A stretch of DNA of 64,000 nucleotides from Prorocentrum cordatum (Eukaryota; Sar; Dinophyceae; Prorocentrales; Prorocentraceae): contig CAUYUJ010015303.1 of assembly GCA_963575745.1 (NCBI GenBank), positions 1 through 64,000 on the forward strand, given 5' to 3'. Every line of letters starts with the position of its first letter. Position 1 is the stretch's first letter. Below are positions 9,776 through 19,536 of the stretch, piece after piece. The position numbers were made by a program, and so were the translations under genes. The notes below the pieces were generated by a model. That model had not been told where the DNA came from and ran no database searches. It was given only the letters and a program-made list of their open reading frames with translations.

Positions 9776-10786
9776 TTCGAATTCCTACAGGAATCCTTAG
9801 GCATTCCTAGGAATCCTTTCGAATTCCTAAAAATCCTTTCGAATTCGTACGAATCCTTTCGAATTCCTAGGAATTCCGAGGGATCCGTCGGAATTCCGAC
9901 GAGTCCTTAGGAATTCCTAGGAATCCTTCGGAATTCCCAGGAATCCTGCCGAATTCCCAAAACCTTCGGAATTCCTAGGAATCATCAGGAACTCCCTTCG
10001 GAATTCCTAAGAATGCTTCGAATTCCTAGGAATCCTTCGGAATTCCCTGGAATCCTTCGGAATTGCTGGGGATCCTTAGGAATTCCTAGGGATCCTTCGG
10101 AATTCCTAAGAATCCTTAGGAATACCTAAGAATTCCTAAGAACCAGTAGGAATCCTTAGGATTTCCTGGGAATCCTTCGGAATTCTCACGGATCCTTCGG
10201 AATTCTCACGGATCCTTCGGAATTCCTGGGAATCCTTCGGAATTCCTAAGAATCCTTCGGAATTCCTGAGAATCATTCGAAATCCATAAGAATCCTGAAG
10301 AATTCCTAGGAATCCTTCGGAATTCCCTGGCATCCTTCGGAATTGCAGAGAATCCTTGGGAATTCCTACGAATCCTTCGGAATTCCTAGGAATCCTTACG
10401 AACTCCTAAGAATTCGTAAGAATCCTTGAAATCCTTAGGAATTCCTGGGAACCCTTCGGAATTCTCAGGAATCCTTAGGAATGCATAGGAATCCTTTAGG
10501 AATTCCTGTGAATCCGTGGGAATTCCCCGGAATCGTTTGAAATTCCTAGAAATCCTTAGGAATTCCTGGGAATCCTTCGGAATTTCTACGAATCCTTAGG
10601 AAGTCTTAGGCATCGTTAGGGATTCCTAGGAATCCTTAAGAATTCCTAGGAATCTTTAAGAATTCCTGTGAACCCTTCGGAATGATTAGGAATCCTTCGG
10701 AATATCTTGGAATCCTTCGGACTTCCTAAATATCCTTCGGAATTCCTAGGAATCCTTCGGAATTCCTAAGAATCCTTAGGAATTCT
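9776..10786. repeat. 20-bp satellite, about 50 copies
   Basis: One kilobase of degenerate copies of AATTCCTAGGAATCCTTCGG. The unit contains two small palindromes, CCTAGG and GAATTC, so the array reads similarly on both strands. Divergence between units is high and there are no unique spacers. Confidence 0.95.
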
Positions 10787-10850
10787 GGTTGTTGTGAGTG
10801 TTGTGGGGGGGGGGTGTTGTGGGACACGGGTCGGGGATCCCCGCCCTTAC

Positions 10851-10851
10851 T

Positions 10852-10904
<53 letters not shown>

Positions 10905-10909
10905 AAACG

Positions 10910-10978
<69 letters not shown>

Positions 10979-11003
10979 TCAGCAACAACAACAACAACAA
11001 CAA
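10851..11003. repeat. (CAA)n microsatellite
   Basis: A nearly uninterrupted AAC/CAA run with a few A or GAC interruptions. Poly-Asn, poly-Thr, poly-Val and poly-Leu frames are artefacts of it. Confidence 0.97.
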
Positions 11004-11524
11004 TTAATTTTAGACTGTTCGCTCTTACTTGCCCGCGTGCCATGCAACGTGTATACCCACGCCCTCGATACCCGCCCCCTTCGTCTTCGAGCGTACCCCC
11101 TTCTGGGGGGATTTTTTTTTTTTGCGGGGGCGGGCGGGCGTAGACAAGCGGGCGTGAACGGGCGGGGAATTATTCGGAGGATGGGGCACGCATCTCTTTG
11201 CCCACCATTGGAATTAGCGCGGGCCCTGCAAGAAGAGGAAGGGGGAGAACGAGGGAGAGTGGGAGGAAGGGAGGGGGAGGGACGAGGCTAAAGGGGAACA
11301 CGCCAGGAGAGAGGGGGCGAGGAGGGGGGGGGGACGATTGGAGATAGAGAGACAGAGGAGGGAGGAAGGAGGAGGCTGGAGAGGGGAGGGCGAAGAGAGG
11401 AGGGAGGAGGGTTAGGGGAGGAGGGTGAGGGGAGAGAGGAAGAGGGAGGAGGAGGGTGAATATGAAAGAGAGAGGGGGGGGAGGAGGGGGGTTGGATGGG
11501 GAGGAAGGGGCAGGAGGGTAAGAG
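11004..11524. other. No gene recognised; purine-rich strand
   Basis: From 11225 to 11515 the plus strand is almost entirely G and A (GGGAGGA and GAGAGA variants). The part before it, 11004-11224, is unremarkable. Confidence 0.7.
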
Positions 11525-12035
11525 TGTGAACGTTCGAGGAAGTCCTAGGCGAGGGCGTATTCCTCAAGGAAGAGCTGGGCGGGAGCGGGGGTCCCGAGTA
11601 CATTGTCGGACGTCTCAGGCGGGAACGCCGGTCGGGCGGGCGGACCCTCACGGGCGGGTCGGGCGGGCGGAACATTCAAACTGGATTTTTGCGTAATTTG
11701 CGAGGAAGTATTAAGCGAGAGCGCGATTCCTACCTAAATTGCGAGGGCGTCCTTGGCGCGAGCGTGGTTCCTGAGCGTCGAGAACGCGATGCTGCAATAA
11801 ATTGCGAGGAGGTCCTAAGCGAGAGCGCCATTCCTGAGTAAATTATGAAGAAGTCTCGGGCGGGAGCAGGGGTCCTGATTAAGGAAGTCTCAAGCGGGAG
11901 CGCCGCTTCTGAGTAAAATGCGAAAAAGTCTGAAGCGGGAGTGCCCTGCCAGAGAAAATTTTGAGGAAGTCGCAAGCGGGAGCGGGGGTCCTGAGTAAAT
12001 TGTGAGGAAGTCTCAGGCGGGAGCCGTTGTTGTTC
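11525..12035. repeat. Degenerate minisatellite of about 50 bp
   Basis: Units follow the pattern GAGGAAGTCTCAAGCGGGAG, then a short variable GC segment, then TCCTGAGTAAATTG. About nine units can be followed. The left end merges with a GGGCGGGTCGGGCGGGCGGA segment (11578-11675) that is also found at 17297-17405 and 17615-17760. Confidence 0.85.
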
Positions 12036-12187
12036 TAGTCCAGGGCCCAACAACGCAATCTGATCCGCAAGGCTTTCCCTGTCAAAAAACAGGGTGCGAG
12101 CCCCGGAGGAAGCACTTCAATTGAAAAAAACCGGGCACCGGACAGGGGGGATCAATAACAATTATTCTTCAGAAATGAGAATTCAAC

Positions 12188-12201
12188 AACAACAACAACA
12201 G

Positions 12202-12232
<31 letters not shown>
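12188..12232. repeat. (CAA)n microsatellite
   Basis: A short CAA run between the 50-bp minisatellite and the 73-bp repeats. Confidence 0.95.
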
Positions 12233-12420
12233 TACTCCGACGGAAGGACCCCACATGAGAATCCTCTGGGCGAATCTGGAGAAAAAAAAAACCTCACCGT
12301 CGTCCTCGTGGTTGGTGGGGCGTTCTGGGTGTCTCTTCTGCGTATATTTCTTCTCGCCCTGGCGCGGGCCCTCCCCCCGCTCCCTACGTTGCCTTCGACC
12401 TCGCCCTCCTGTTTTGGCTC

Positions 12421-12590
12421 CAAAAGAAAGTGGCCCGGGAGTGGTGTTCTGGGAACACGAAGAACACGAAGTGGCCTACAGTTGGCTCCGGGCATTCAAA
12501 ATGTGGCCCGGGAATGGAGTTCTGGGAACTCGAAGAACACGAAGTGGCCTACAGTTGGCTCCGGGCATTCAAAATGTGGCCTGGGAATGG
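12421..12590. repeat. 73-bp tandem repeat, first locus
   Basis: ATTCAAAATGTGGCCCGGGA recurs at 12494 and 12567, a period of 73 bp, with a partial copy before. The same unit reappears at 14441-14660 with the same period, immediately after the CAGCCT array. Confidence 0.93.
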
Positions 12591-13027
12591 CGTTCTGGCA
12601 CCGCGAGAGCCCAAAAGTGGCGACGGTTACAAGAATTGAACGACCCGCTCGGATTAGTAACATGATCCGCGGGCCCCATAGGGAGGGGGCTCAAGCTCGA
12701 GATTTCCTCGCAATTCACTCACAAATCTGGCCTGGGAATGGCGTCCTGGCAGCGCGAGAGCCAAAAAAAACTACAGTTATAGGAATTGGATGACCCGCTC
12801 GGATTAATAACATGATCCGCGGGCCCCATAGGGAGGGGGCTCCCGCTTGAGACTTCCCCGCAATTCACTCACAGATGTGGCCTGGGAATGGCGTTCTGGC
12901 AGCGCGAGAGCCCAAAAGTGGCGACAATTACAAGAATTGGATGACCCGCTCGGATTAATAACATGATCCGCGGGCCCCATAGGCAGAGGGCTCCCGCTTG
13001 AGACTTCCTCGCAATTCATTCACAGAC
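12577..13027. repeat. 150-bp tandem repeat, three copies
   Basis: TGGCCTGGGAATGG occurs at 12577, 12728 and 12878 (period 150-151 bp). Each unit carries GACCCGCTCGGATTA and CCGCGGGCCCCATAG. The first copy grows out of the last 73-bp unit, so the two arrays share a common start. Confidence 0.93.
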
Positions 13028-13035
13028 GATGCCCA

Positions 13036-13434
13036 AGGCGAGTGAGTGAATGAGTGAGTGAGTGACTGACTGACTGGTGATGATGCTGATCATCACACTC
13101 TCTCACGCGCACACTCATCATCATATGTGAGTGCTGACGAGTGAGTGAGTGAGTGAGTGAGTGAGTGAGTGAGTGAGTGGGTGAGTGTGTGAGGGATGAT
13201 GAGTGAGTGAGTGAGTGAGTAATGATGATGATGGTGGGGTCCTGTTCCTGCGCGGGGTGTCCAGAGAAAACAAAAACCCCACTTTGGATGTGGGGAACAA
13301 CAACAACAGCAACAACAACAACAGCAACAACAACAACAACAACAACAACAACAACCACAACCACAACCACAACCACAACCACAACCACAACCACAACCAC
13401 AACCACAACCACAACCACAACCACAACCACAACC

Positions 13435-13466
<32 letters not shown>

Positions 13467-13500
13467 AACGACAACACAAAACAAGACAAAACAAAACAAA
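13036..13500. repeat. (GAGT)n, (CAA)n, (CCACAA)n and (GAC)n microsatellites
   Basis: GAGT/GTGA runs cover 13036-13070 and 13140-13220, CAA 13298-13353, CCACAA 13354-13435 and GAC 13436-13470. All homopolymer-like frames here (Thr, Asn/His, Val, Cys) follow from these runs. Confidence 0.96.
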
Positions 13501-13649
13501 AGTATCCAGGCAAAGCAACCTAACAGCGATGTGTAGGAGCATATCTGGAAGCATTCCCCTTAAGATTTAGATGAGAATCCAGTTGTAGAATTCTGCTGTT
13601 CTCGCAGTCGCAGTCGCATTCGCGATGACAGTCGCAGTGGCAACGGCAG

Positions 13650-14440
13650 TCGCAGTCACAGCCTCAGCCTCAGCCTGCCTCAGCCTCAGCCTCAGCCTGC
13701 CTCAGCCTCAGCCTGCCTCAGCCTCAGCCTCAGCCTGCTTCAGCCTCAGCCTCAGTCTGCCTTCAGCCTCGGCCTCAGCCTCAGCCTGCCTCAGCCTCAG
13801 CCTGCATCAGCCTCAGCCTCAGCCTCAGCCTGCCTCAGCATCAGCCTCAGCCTCAGCCTCAGCCTCAGCCTCAGCCTCAGCCTCAGCCTGCCTCAGCCTC
13901 AGCCTGCCTCATCAGCCTCAGCCTCAGCCTCAGCCTGCTTCAGCATCAGCCTGCCTCAGCCTCAGCCTCAGCCTGCCTCAGCCTCAGCCTCAGCCTGCTT
14001 CAGCCTCAGCCTCAGTCTGCCTTCAGCCTCGGCCTCAGCCTCAGCCTGCCTCAGCCTCAGCCTGCATCAGCCTCAGCCTCAGCCTCAGCCTGCCTCAGCA
14101 TCAGCCTGCCTCAGCCTCAGCCTCAGCCTGCCTCAGCCTCAGCCTCAGCCTGCTTCAGCCTCAGCCTCAGTCTGCCTTCAGCCTCGGCCTCAGCCTCAGC
14201 CTGCCTCAGCCTCAGCCTGCATCAGCCTCAGCCTCAGCCTCAGCCTGCCTCAGCCTCAGCCTCAGCCTGCCTCAGCCTCAGCCTCAGCCTCAGCCTCAGC
14301 CTCAGCCTCAGCCTCAGCCTCAGCCTCACCTGCCTCAGCCTCAGCCTCAGCCTGCTTCAGCCTCAGCCTCAGCCTCAGCCTCAGCCTTCAGCCTCGGCCT
14401 CAGCTTCAGCCTGCCTCAGCCTCAGCCTGCCTCAGCCTCA
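13650..14440. repeat. CAGCCT array with higher-order structure
   Basis: CAGCCT hexamers are interrupted at regular places by GCCTCAG, GCTTCAG, GCATCAG and CAGTCTGCCTTCAG. The marker CAGTCTGCCTTCAGCCTCGG occurs at 13753, 14013 and 14168, spaced 260 and 155 bp, so blocks of the array were copied as larger units. Confidence 0.95.
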
Positions 14441-14660
14441 GCATTCAAAATGTGGCCCGGGAATGGAGTTCTGGGAACTCGAAGATCACGAAGTGGCCTA
14501 CAGTTGGCTCCGGGCATTCAAAATGTGGCCCGGGAATGGAGTTCTGGGAACTCGAAGACCACGAAGTGGCCTACAGTTGGCTCCGGGCATTCAAAATCAT
14601 GCCCAGGAATGGAGTTCTGGGAACTCGAAGACCACGAAGTGCGTTACTGTTTGCTAAAAA
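14441..14660. repeat. 73-bp tandem repeat, second locus
   Basis: Three units start at 14443, 14516 and 14589. They are nearly identical to those at 12421-12590 apart from AGATCACG or AGACCACG in place of AGAACACG. Confidence 0.93.
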
Positions 14661-15126
14661 GGAGTCCCCGGCATCCTCCCCCGGATCGCGCCCAGACCCC
14701 CCTGGGGCGTCATGATGCTCTCTTTTGACCCTACTGGAAGCCTATCAGTCTTCGCTGTCGGGTAACAAAACGAAAAAAACGGGGGACTACAAAAAATGGG
14801 AGGGAGAGGCGGTCCCCGCGCAGGAGAGCATGCAGGGGGGAGACGAAAGAAGCACTCCGACTTTTAGCAGTGGTTGTGCTGGTAGCGGGGGGGGAAGAGA
14901 GAGAGAGAGAGAGAGAAGCCGGGGGGGGGAGGAGCGCCAGAACGGGAGGGACGAAAAGCAGGGCGGGAGGTGGAGAGCGGGAGGGCCGGACGGGGGAGGA
15001 AGACAAGCGGGAGGGCGAGTGATGGGAACGCTCCCGTGCGACGCCGCCGCCGTTTCTCGCGCCTCACCTCAGGGCCGCCCGCCCCAGCTCGGCGGTGAAA
15101 GAGGGGGGGAGTCGACGTGAGCAGGG
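14661..15126. other. No gene recognised
   Basis: GC- and purine-rich sequence with a GAGAGA run at about 14898-14913. Open frames lack any recognisable motif. Confidence 0.6.
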
Positions 15127-15275
15127 GCGGCACTTCTCAGAGGGCTCGGAAGTTCTCTAAGCCTTCCCCGAAGGCACAAAGACTTCTCGGAAGGCGCGAG
15201 GGCTTCTGAGGAATCCCGCCACCATCTGAGAAGGCCCTCTCCGTCTCGCTTCTCCCCCTCGCTCGCCGCCGACCA
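15127..15275. mobile_element. Family B inverted-repeat element (partial copy)
   Basis: Minus-sense copy of the family at 5450 and 18457. It has AAGCCTTCCCCGAAGGCAC, CATCTGAGAAGGCC and the terminal CTCGCTCGCCGCC (about 15262-15274). One arm is missing, so it is truncated. Confidence 0.7.
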
Positions 15276-15819
15276 TCACCCCATCGGCCCGAAAGCGACG
15301 ATGGCCCGCACTTCGGAGGATCGGGGCACGCCAACTATCCTGGCCAGGCCCATCCTGGGCCCAGGGGTCGGTGCACAACGGCATCCCCGTGGACAAGTGG
15401 GTCGGCCGAGTGGCCCAACGATCCGATCATCCAGCAGTCCAGGTATCTGACCCGGAGATCTGGAAATCCAGGCTGATCCACTGATCCGGTGACCCGGCCG
15501 CCTAACACGGTGATCCGACAGTCTCGCCGTCGGATCCGACGATCTCAATCCGCCACCGTGCCTCGAGACACCAGTGGCTTCGCTGGGCCGGTGTTTCACC
15601 CCGTTCTGGTTTTTAGGATGGCACTTTGCAATGTGCGTGCGCGATTTTTTTTTTATTAACAAAAAAAAAAAAAAAAAGTTGGAGTGCCCTGAGGTCCTGT
15701 GGATATCGAGTCCTCGGTCCTGGCAAGCTGCGTAGCGAGGGGGCCCGAGCCCCAGATCGTCGGACTGCCTGCGGGGTGCCGTGTCCCCGCGTGCCTGGGG
15801 CTTCCCGCCTGACCCTCTC
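15276..15819. other. GATCC-rich degenerate repeat and A/T tracts, no gene
   Basis: Variants of GATCCGRC and GATCTGG recur from about 15410 to 15550. The same style of sequence is found at 16540-16740. A T-run, a short ATTAAC spacer and an 18-A run lie at 15646-15677. Confidence 0.6.
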
Positions 15820-16335
15820 TTGAGGCCAGGAGGCCCCCAGACGGCCCAAGAGGGCCCCGAGGGCCCTCCCAGCGAGAGGCCCCCGGGACAGGCCAAGCCC
15901 GAGACGGCCCCACGGCGGCCCGGGAAGCACCCAAAGACGCCCAGAGAGAGATCCAAGAGGACCCCACCCACGAGGTCCCCAAGATTTGGCAGGATTGTGC
16001 CTTTGTCGGGAATGGACAACCCCCCCTTTAGTAAAACGTGGTTTAGTGAAAACGATCTCGGGCCCAAACCTGGCGTGCGCATGCCTGGAAAATGACGGCC
16101 GCGACGCCCTCTCGAGAACCGAAAACGGACAATTCGCTAATCGACGTGTCAGGGTAGGTCTGTCCAACCCCGACGCTCCAAGACGGCCCAAGACGGCCCA
16201 CCACGAAATCGCCCCAGGCGGCCCCAGAGGCCCCTCCGAGGAGGTCCGAAGGCGGCACAAGAGAGAGCCCCCAAGGCGGCCCACGAGGCCCCCAAGAGGA
16301 GCCCAAGAGGACCCCAAGAGGAGCCCAAGAGAGGG
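15820..16335. repeat. Family F minisatellite (CCCAAGACGGCC-type), interrupted
   Basis: Degenerate repeats of GGCCCCAAGA and GACGGCCC fill 15820-15970 and 16185-16335. The opposite strand of the same repeat makes up 63130-63800. Between the two blocks lies a dispersed repeat (15995-16165). Confidence 0.8.
15995..16165. repeat. Family D dispersed repeat (copy 1)
   Basis: Shares GCGACGCCCTCTCG, GAACCGAAAAC, CAATTC and TAATCGACGTGTCAGGGTAG with 26720-26870 in the same order and orientation. Noncoding; nature unknown. Confidence 0.75.
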
Positions 16336-17296
16336 AACACGAACTGACATTTCGAGGACCCTGTTTTACAGTTTCGCCGTCCCCACGAGTGGGGCGCGAT
16401 GCTTTCGGGCGTCCGATCGGACCTTTACCTTTGCCTTGGCCCCAATATGAACCCCCGATACCGACAGGCATTCAGAAGCCTGGGACCTAAAACGCAAGCG
16501 CGGAGGCGGGATGGGCTCAAGAACGTATCTGGCCGCCTGGTCCAACGGTCTGGCGAAGTAGTGGCCCATCCGCTTGATCCAATCATCTGGCAATCCATCC
16601 GCCTGGTCAAATGATCCCGAGACCTGGCCGCTTGATCCGGCCGCCAGGTGATCCGATCCGGCAGCCTGTTCTGGTGATCTGGTGATCCAGTTGGGCGAAT
16701 CATGCACTGACCCAGGGCTCCAGTGATCTGGCCAGGGGCCAGGACCAGCGAGGTGCACAGTTGACATCCCCCGAGAGGACCTCGACAATCGGGCACCGCT
16801 GCCGCCGCCGAAGCACAGCACCAAGGAACCCGCACGACGGCGGCTCACGGCAGCCGGCGCGAGAGCACGGCCACGAGCTCCGCATGTCTGCAGCGGGGTT
16901 CCTCGCATGTCGCGGGCTTCTTCACAAGCGTTTGTCCAACGGATGCTTACAATTCCGACGTCCGCAGACGTGGAAAAAATCCCCCCCAAAAAAACGGTGG
17001 CAAAACAACAGCAGCAACACCAATCAATTTGAGACGGGTCGCCCATCATTGCTCGCGAAGCATCGAGCATGCACACTCCAACCACATGGCAACCGCCCTG
17101 GCTGCCTATGAACGAACCTGTCAATCATGGCCGGCGGCATGTGCGCAGCCCAGGGGAGGGGGGCAGGGACGCACTGAAATAAAAGAAGCGCCACGAAATC
17201 TGGGGAAAATCATGGCCCACGACATGATTTCCACCCCCCCCTAGTCATCACCCCCCTCTTTGCCGCCCCCGAGGCTACTGGGCTACTACCGACAAG
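16336..17296. other. No gene recognised; GATC-rich degenerate repeat at 16540-16740
   Basis: Apart from TGATCCGG and TGATCTGG variants (16540-16740), I see no repeat or domain. Open frames overlap in several phases. Confidence 0.55.
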
Positions 17297-17760
17297 GTGA
17301 AACAGGCGAGCCGGGCGGGCGGACCCCAACGGGCGGGTAGAGCAGGCGGAACTTCCAGGGGGTCGGGCGAGCGGATCCTGACGGGCGAGGCAGGCGGGCG
17401 GGCAGGCTTCCACGCAAGCGAAAGGGCGGACCATGGCGAACCCTAACGTTAGGTCGGGCATGTCCCCCCAGACGCGGATTTTGGGCAAAAATTGAAAATA
17501 GTCAAACAACCAAACAAATATTAAACATAGCCAAAAAAAATCGCCCCCTCACGATTTCTTGCCTATTTTTGAATTGTCCTCCTGTAGAGGGACAGGCCCG
17601 ACTTAACCTTAATGAACGGGTCGGACAGGCGGGACATTTCGTCGGGCGGGTCGAGCAGGCGGAACCTAGCGGGCAGGACACTCAAACGGGCGGGCGGGAC
17701 ACTCAAACTTCCAAGCAAGACCCTCACGGGCGGGTCGACCGGCGGACCCCAACGGGCAGC
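17297..17760. repeat. GGGCGGGTCGGGCAGGCGGA minisatellite split by a family A element
   Basis: Degenerate GC-rich units lie at 17297-17405 and 17615-17760, on either side of the inverted-repeat element at 17452-17602. A third patch is at 11578-11675. Confidence 0.7.
17452..17602. mobile_element. Family A MITE (best copy, 151 bp)
   Basis: Ends GGTCGGGCATGTCC (17452) and GGACAGGCCCGAC (to 17602) are inverted. The subterminal AAAATTGAAAATAGTC is mirrored by GCCTATTTTTGAATT. TTA is present immediately on both sides (17449-17451 and 17603-17605), a candidate 3-bp target duplication. The interior is AT-rich and noncoding. Size and structure are those of a nonautonomous DNA transposon; superfamily unassigned. 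Confidence 0.75.
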
Positions 17761-18072
17761 GGGGAGGTGGTGCCCCCCATGTCCACCGACCTCAGCAAGC
17801 GCCCGAGGGGCCCGTGCCCGCTGGCGCTGATGGACTGCACATGGCGGCCAGCGACGAGTACCGTCAGCCCGTGCCGGCACCAAGCGGGGAGGGCCCACCG
17901 GCGCAAGACCTCCCGCAGCCGTTGCATGGAGAGCTTCGCGCAAGCCTCGTTCTGGTCTGAGAACGGCGTTCGATGGCCAGGGCGAAAGGTGGGCAGAGGC
18001 AAGATTTTGATATTGGCCTCGACGCCCTCGAGGTCTTCCGCGAGTAGAGCGGTCCATGCCGGTCCAGCGTCA
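17761..18072. other. No gene recognised
   Basis: GC-rich sequence with overlapping frames, bounded by the minisatellite and the family A cluster. No motif was found. Confidence 0.5.
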
Positions 18073-18313
18073 GGCGGGCATGTCCTCCTACAGACGGATT
18101 TCTGACAAACTCACAAATAAACAATCAAACAAATCGTCCCCTGACTATTGTTTACTATCTTTGAATATTCCTCCTGTGCAGTTAAGTCGGGCGTGTCACT
18201 CTACAGGGGGAATATTCAAAAATAGTCCAAAAAATAATATGGGGACGATTTTTCGTCCAAGATCCCCCTGTAGGGGGACACGCCCGACCTAATTGTAGAG
18301 GGACACGCCCGAC
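18073..18313. mobile_element. Cluster of family A MITEs (nested or abutting)
   Basis: A diverged left end (GGCGGGCATGTCCTCCTAC, 18073) leads to a truncated right end (GAATATTCCTCCTGT, about 18163). TTAA and a complete small copy at 18186-18288 (GTCGGGCGTGTC to GACACGCCCGAC) follow, then a solitary right end at 18294-18313. The arrangement suggests insertion of one copy into the end of another. Confidence 0.7.
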
Positions 18314-18456
18314 TCAAGTCCAGCGCCAGGGCCAGGCACTTCCTCAAGAAGCGCGGTGGCGCGAGTGATGCTGTGGGCCCGCGCAATGCCCGCCCTCCAT
18401 GGCAGCCTGGTCGCGAGAGATAGACGCGGGCTCCAGCACCCAGCCGACGGCGTCGT

Positions 18457-18664
18457 GGCGGCGAGCGAGGGGGGGAGAAAGGAGGAGGAGAAGGCCTCCT
18501 CAGAAGGCGGCGGGACTTCGCAGAAGCCCTCGCGCCTTCTGAGCGGAATTCTTCTGTGTCTTCGGGGAAGGCTTAGGAAACTTCTCCAAGGCCGGGGGGG
18601 GGGCTTCTGCGACTTCTGGGAAGGGCCGCCCCGTCTCACTGCCCCCCCCCCCTCGCTCGCCGCC
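18457..18664. mobile_element. Family B inverted-repeat element (most complete copy, 208 bp)
   Basis: GGCGGCGAGCGAGGGGG at 18457 is answered by CCCCCTCGCTCGCCGCC ending at 18664. Internal motifs TCAGAAGGCGGCGGGACTTC and GTCTTCGGGGAAGGCTTAG match the other copies. No protein is encoded. Confidence 0.78.
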
Positions 18665-19114
18665 GAGCGTCGGCGACGACCGCCCCGAAGAGCCGGCGGC
18701 AGCACGCGGGGAGCTGCAGAGGCCGCAGGTCCCCTGGAGCTTCGGCGACGGGGCTCTTCGAGATCCAGGCGAGCAGGCCGACGGGCGAGCCAGGAACGCG
18801 CCCGAGCAGGCACGGGGAGCCGCGGCGGAGCATGCTGCCTGCCCGGGGAAGCACGCCACGAGACGACGGCCCGTGTGATGCACCTCGCGAGGCTCGTGAC
18901 GCCACCCACACCAGGGGGCGCCGCCAGCTGGTTGCAGCACGAGGGTCGCGACCCCTTGCCAGGCGGGCTCGGGTAGCGGAGGAAGACCGGGAGGCTGCCG
19001 CTCGCGAAAGCAGGCGTCGAGCAGGCGGCATCGTCTGGCGTCAGGCCGATCGGGGACGGAAGCCTCCTCAACTTTTGTGGGCCTGGCGTGCCTGACGGGA
19101 ACGAAGAATCGCAC
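18665..19114. other. No gene recognised
   Basis: GC-rich sequence between inverted-repeat elements. Open frames in four phases carry no recognisable domain. Confidence 0.5.
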
Positions 19115-19245
19115 AAACATAAAAACTCGGAGGTCCGCGCGGAGTTCTCGGATCCGCGCTGGACCCCACTCCCCCGCGCGCGGAGCGCGCCAGGGGCGGC
19201 GCCAGAGGCGCCGCCAGGGGGGCGGATGCGCGCGGACCTCCGAGT
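19115..19245. mobile_element. Family C inverted-repeat element (short copy)
   Basis: The left arm AACTCGGAGGTCCGCGCGGA is mirrored at the right by GCGCGCGGACCTCCGAGTTG. The interior keeps GATCCGCGCTGGACCCC and GCGCGCGGAGCGCGCCAGGG, which matches the left half of the copy at 7855-8363. AACATAAA precedes the left arm in both. Confidence 0.72.
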
Positions 19246-19294
19246 TGTTATATTATGTTATGCCGCTATTTATTATATTGCACCGTTTCTCTAG

Positions 19295-19500
19295 AGCTCC
19301 GACCACTTTATTTCGGCACGGCACCCCATCCATCACCCACACATTCCACCAGCCAGCGCGCCTCTCCGCCCCGACCCCATTTCCTTCGGCACGGCACACC
19401 CCTCCGCTCCGACCCCTTTATTTCGGCACGGCACACCCCCTCCGCATCCCCCCAACCACCAGCCAGCGCGCCCCTCCGCCCCGACCCTTTATTTCCAAAC
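19295..19500. repeat. 37-bp-type satellite, left of LINE 2
   Basis: Units combine TTTATTTCGGCACGGCACAC, CCCTCCGCCCCGACC and a longer variant containing CCACCAGCCAGCGCGCC. The same satellite resumes at 24640, so LINE 2 sits inside it. Confidence 0.9.
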
Positions 19501-19536
19501 GGCAGCGGGTTGCGCCAGCATCCCAGCAGCCCGGGC

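Noticed and set aside
9776-10786. Possible CRISPR-like array
   Set aside because: Units are contiguous 20-mers without unique spacers, and the context is eukaryotic.
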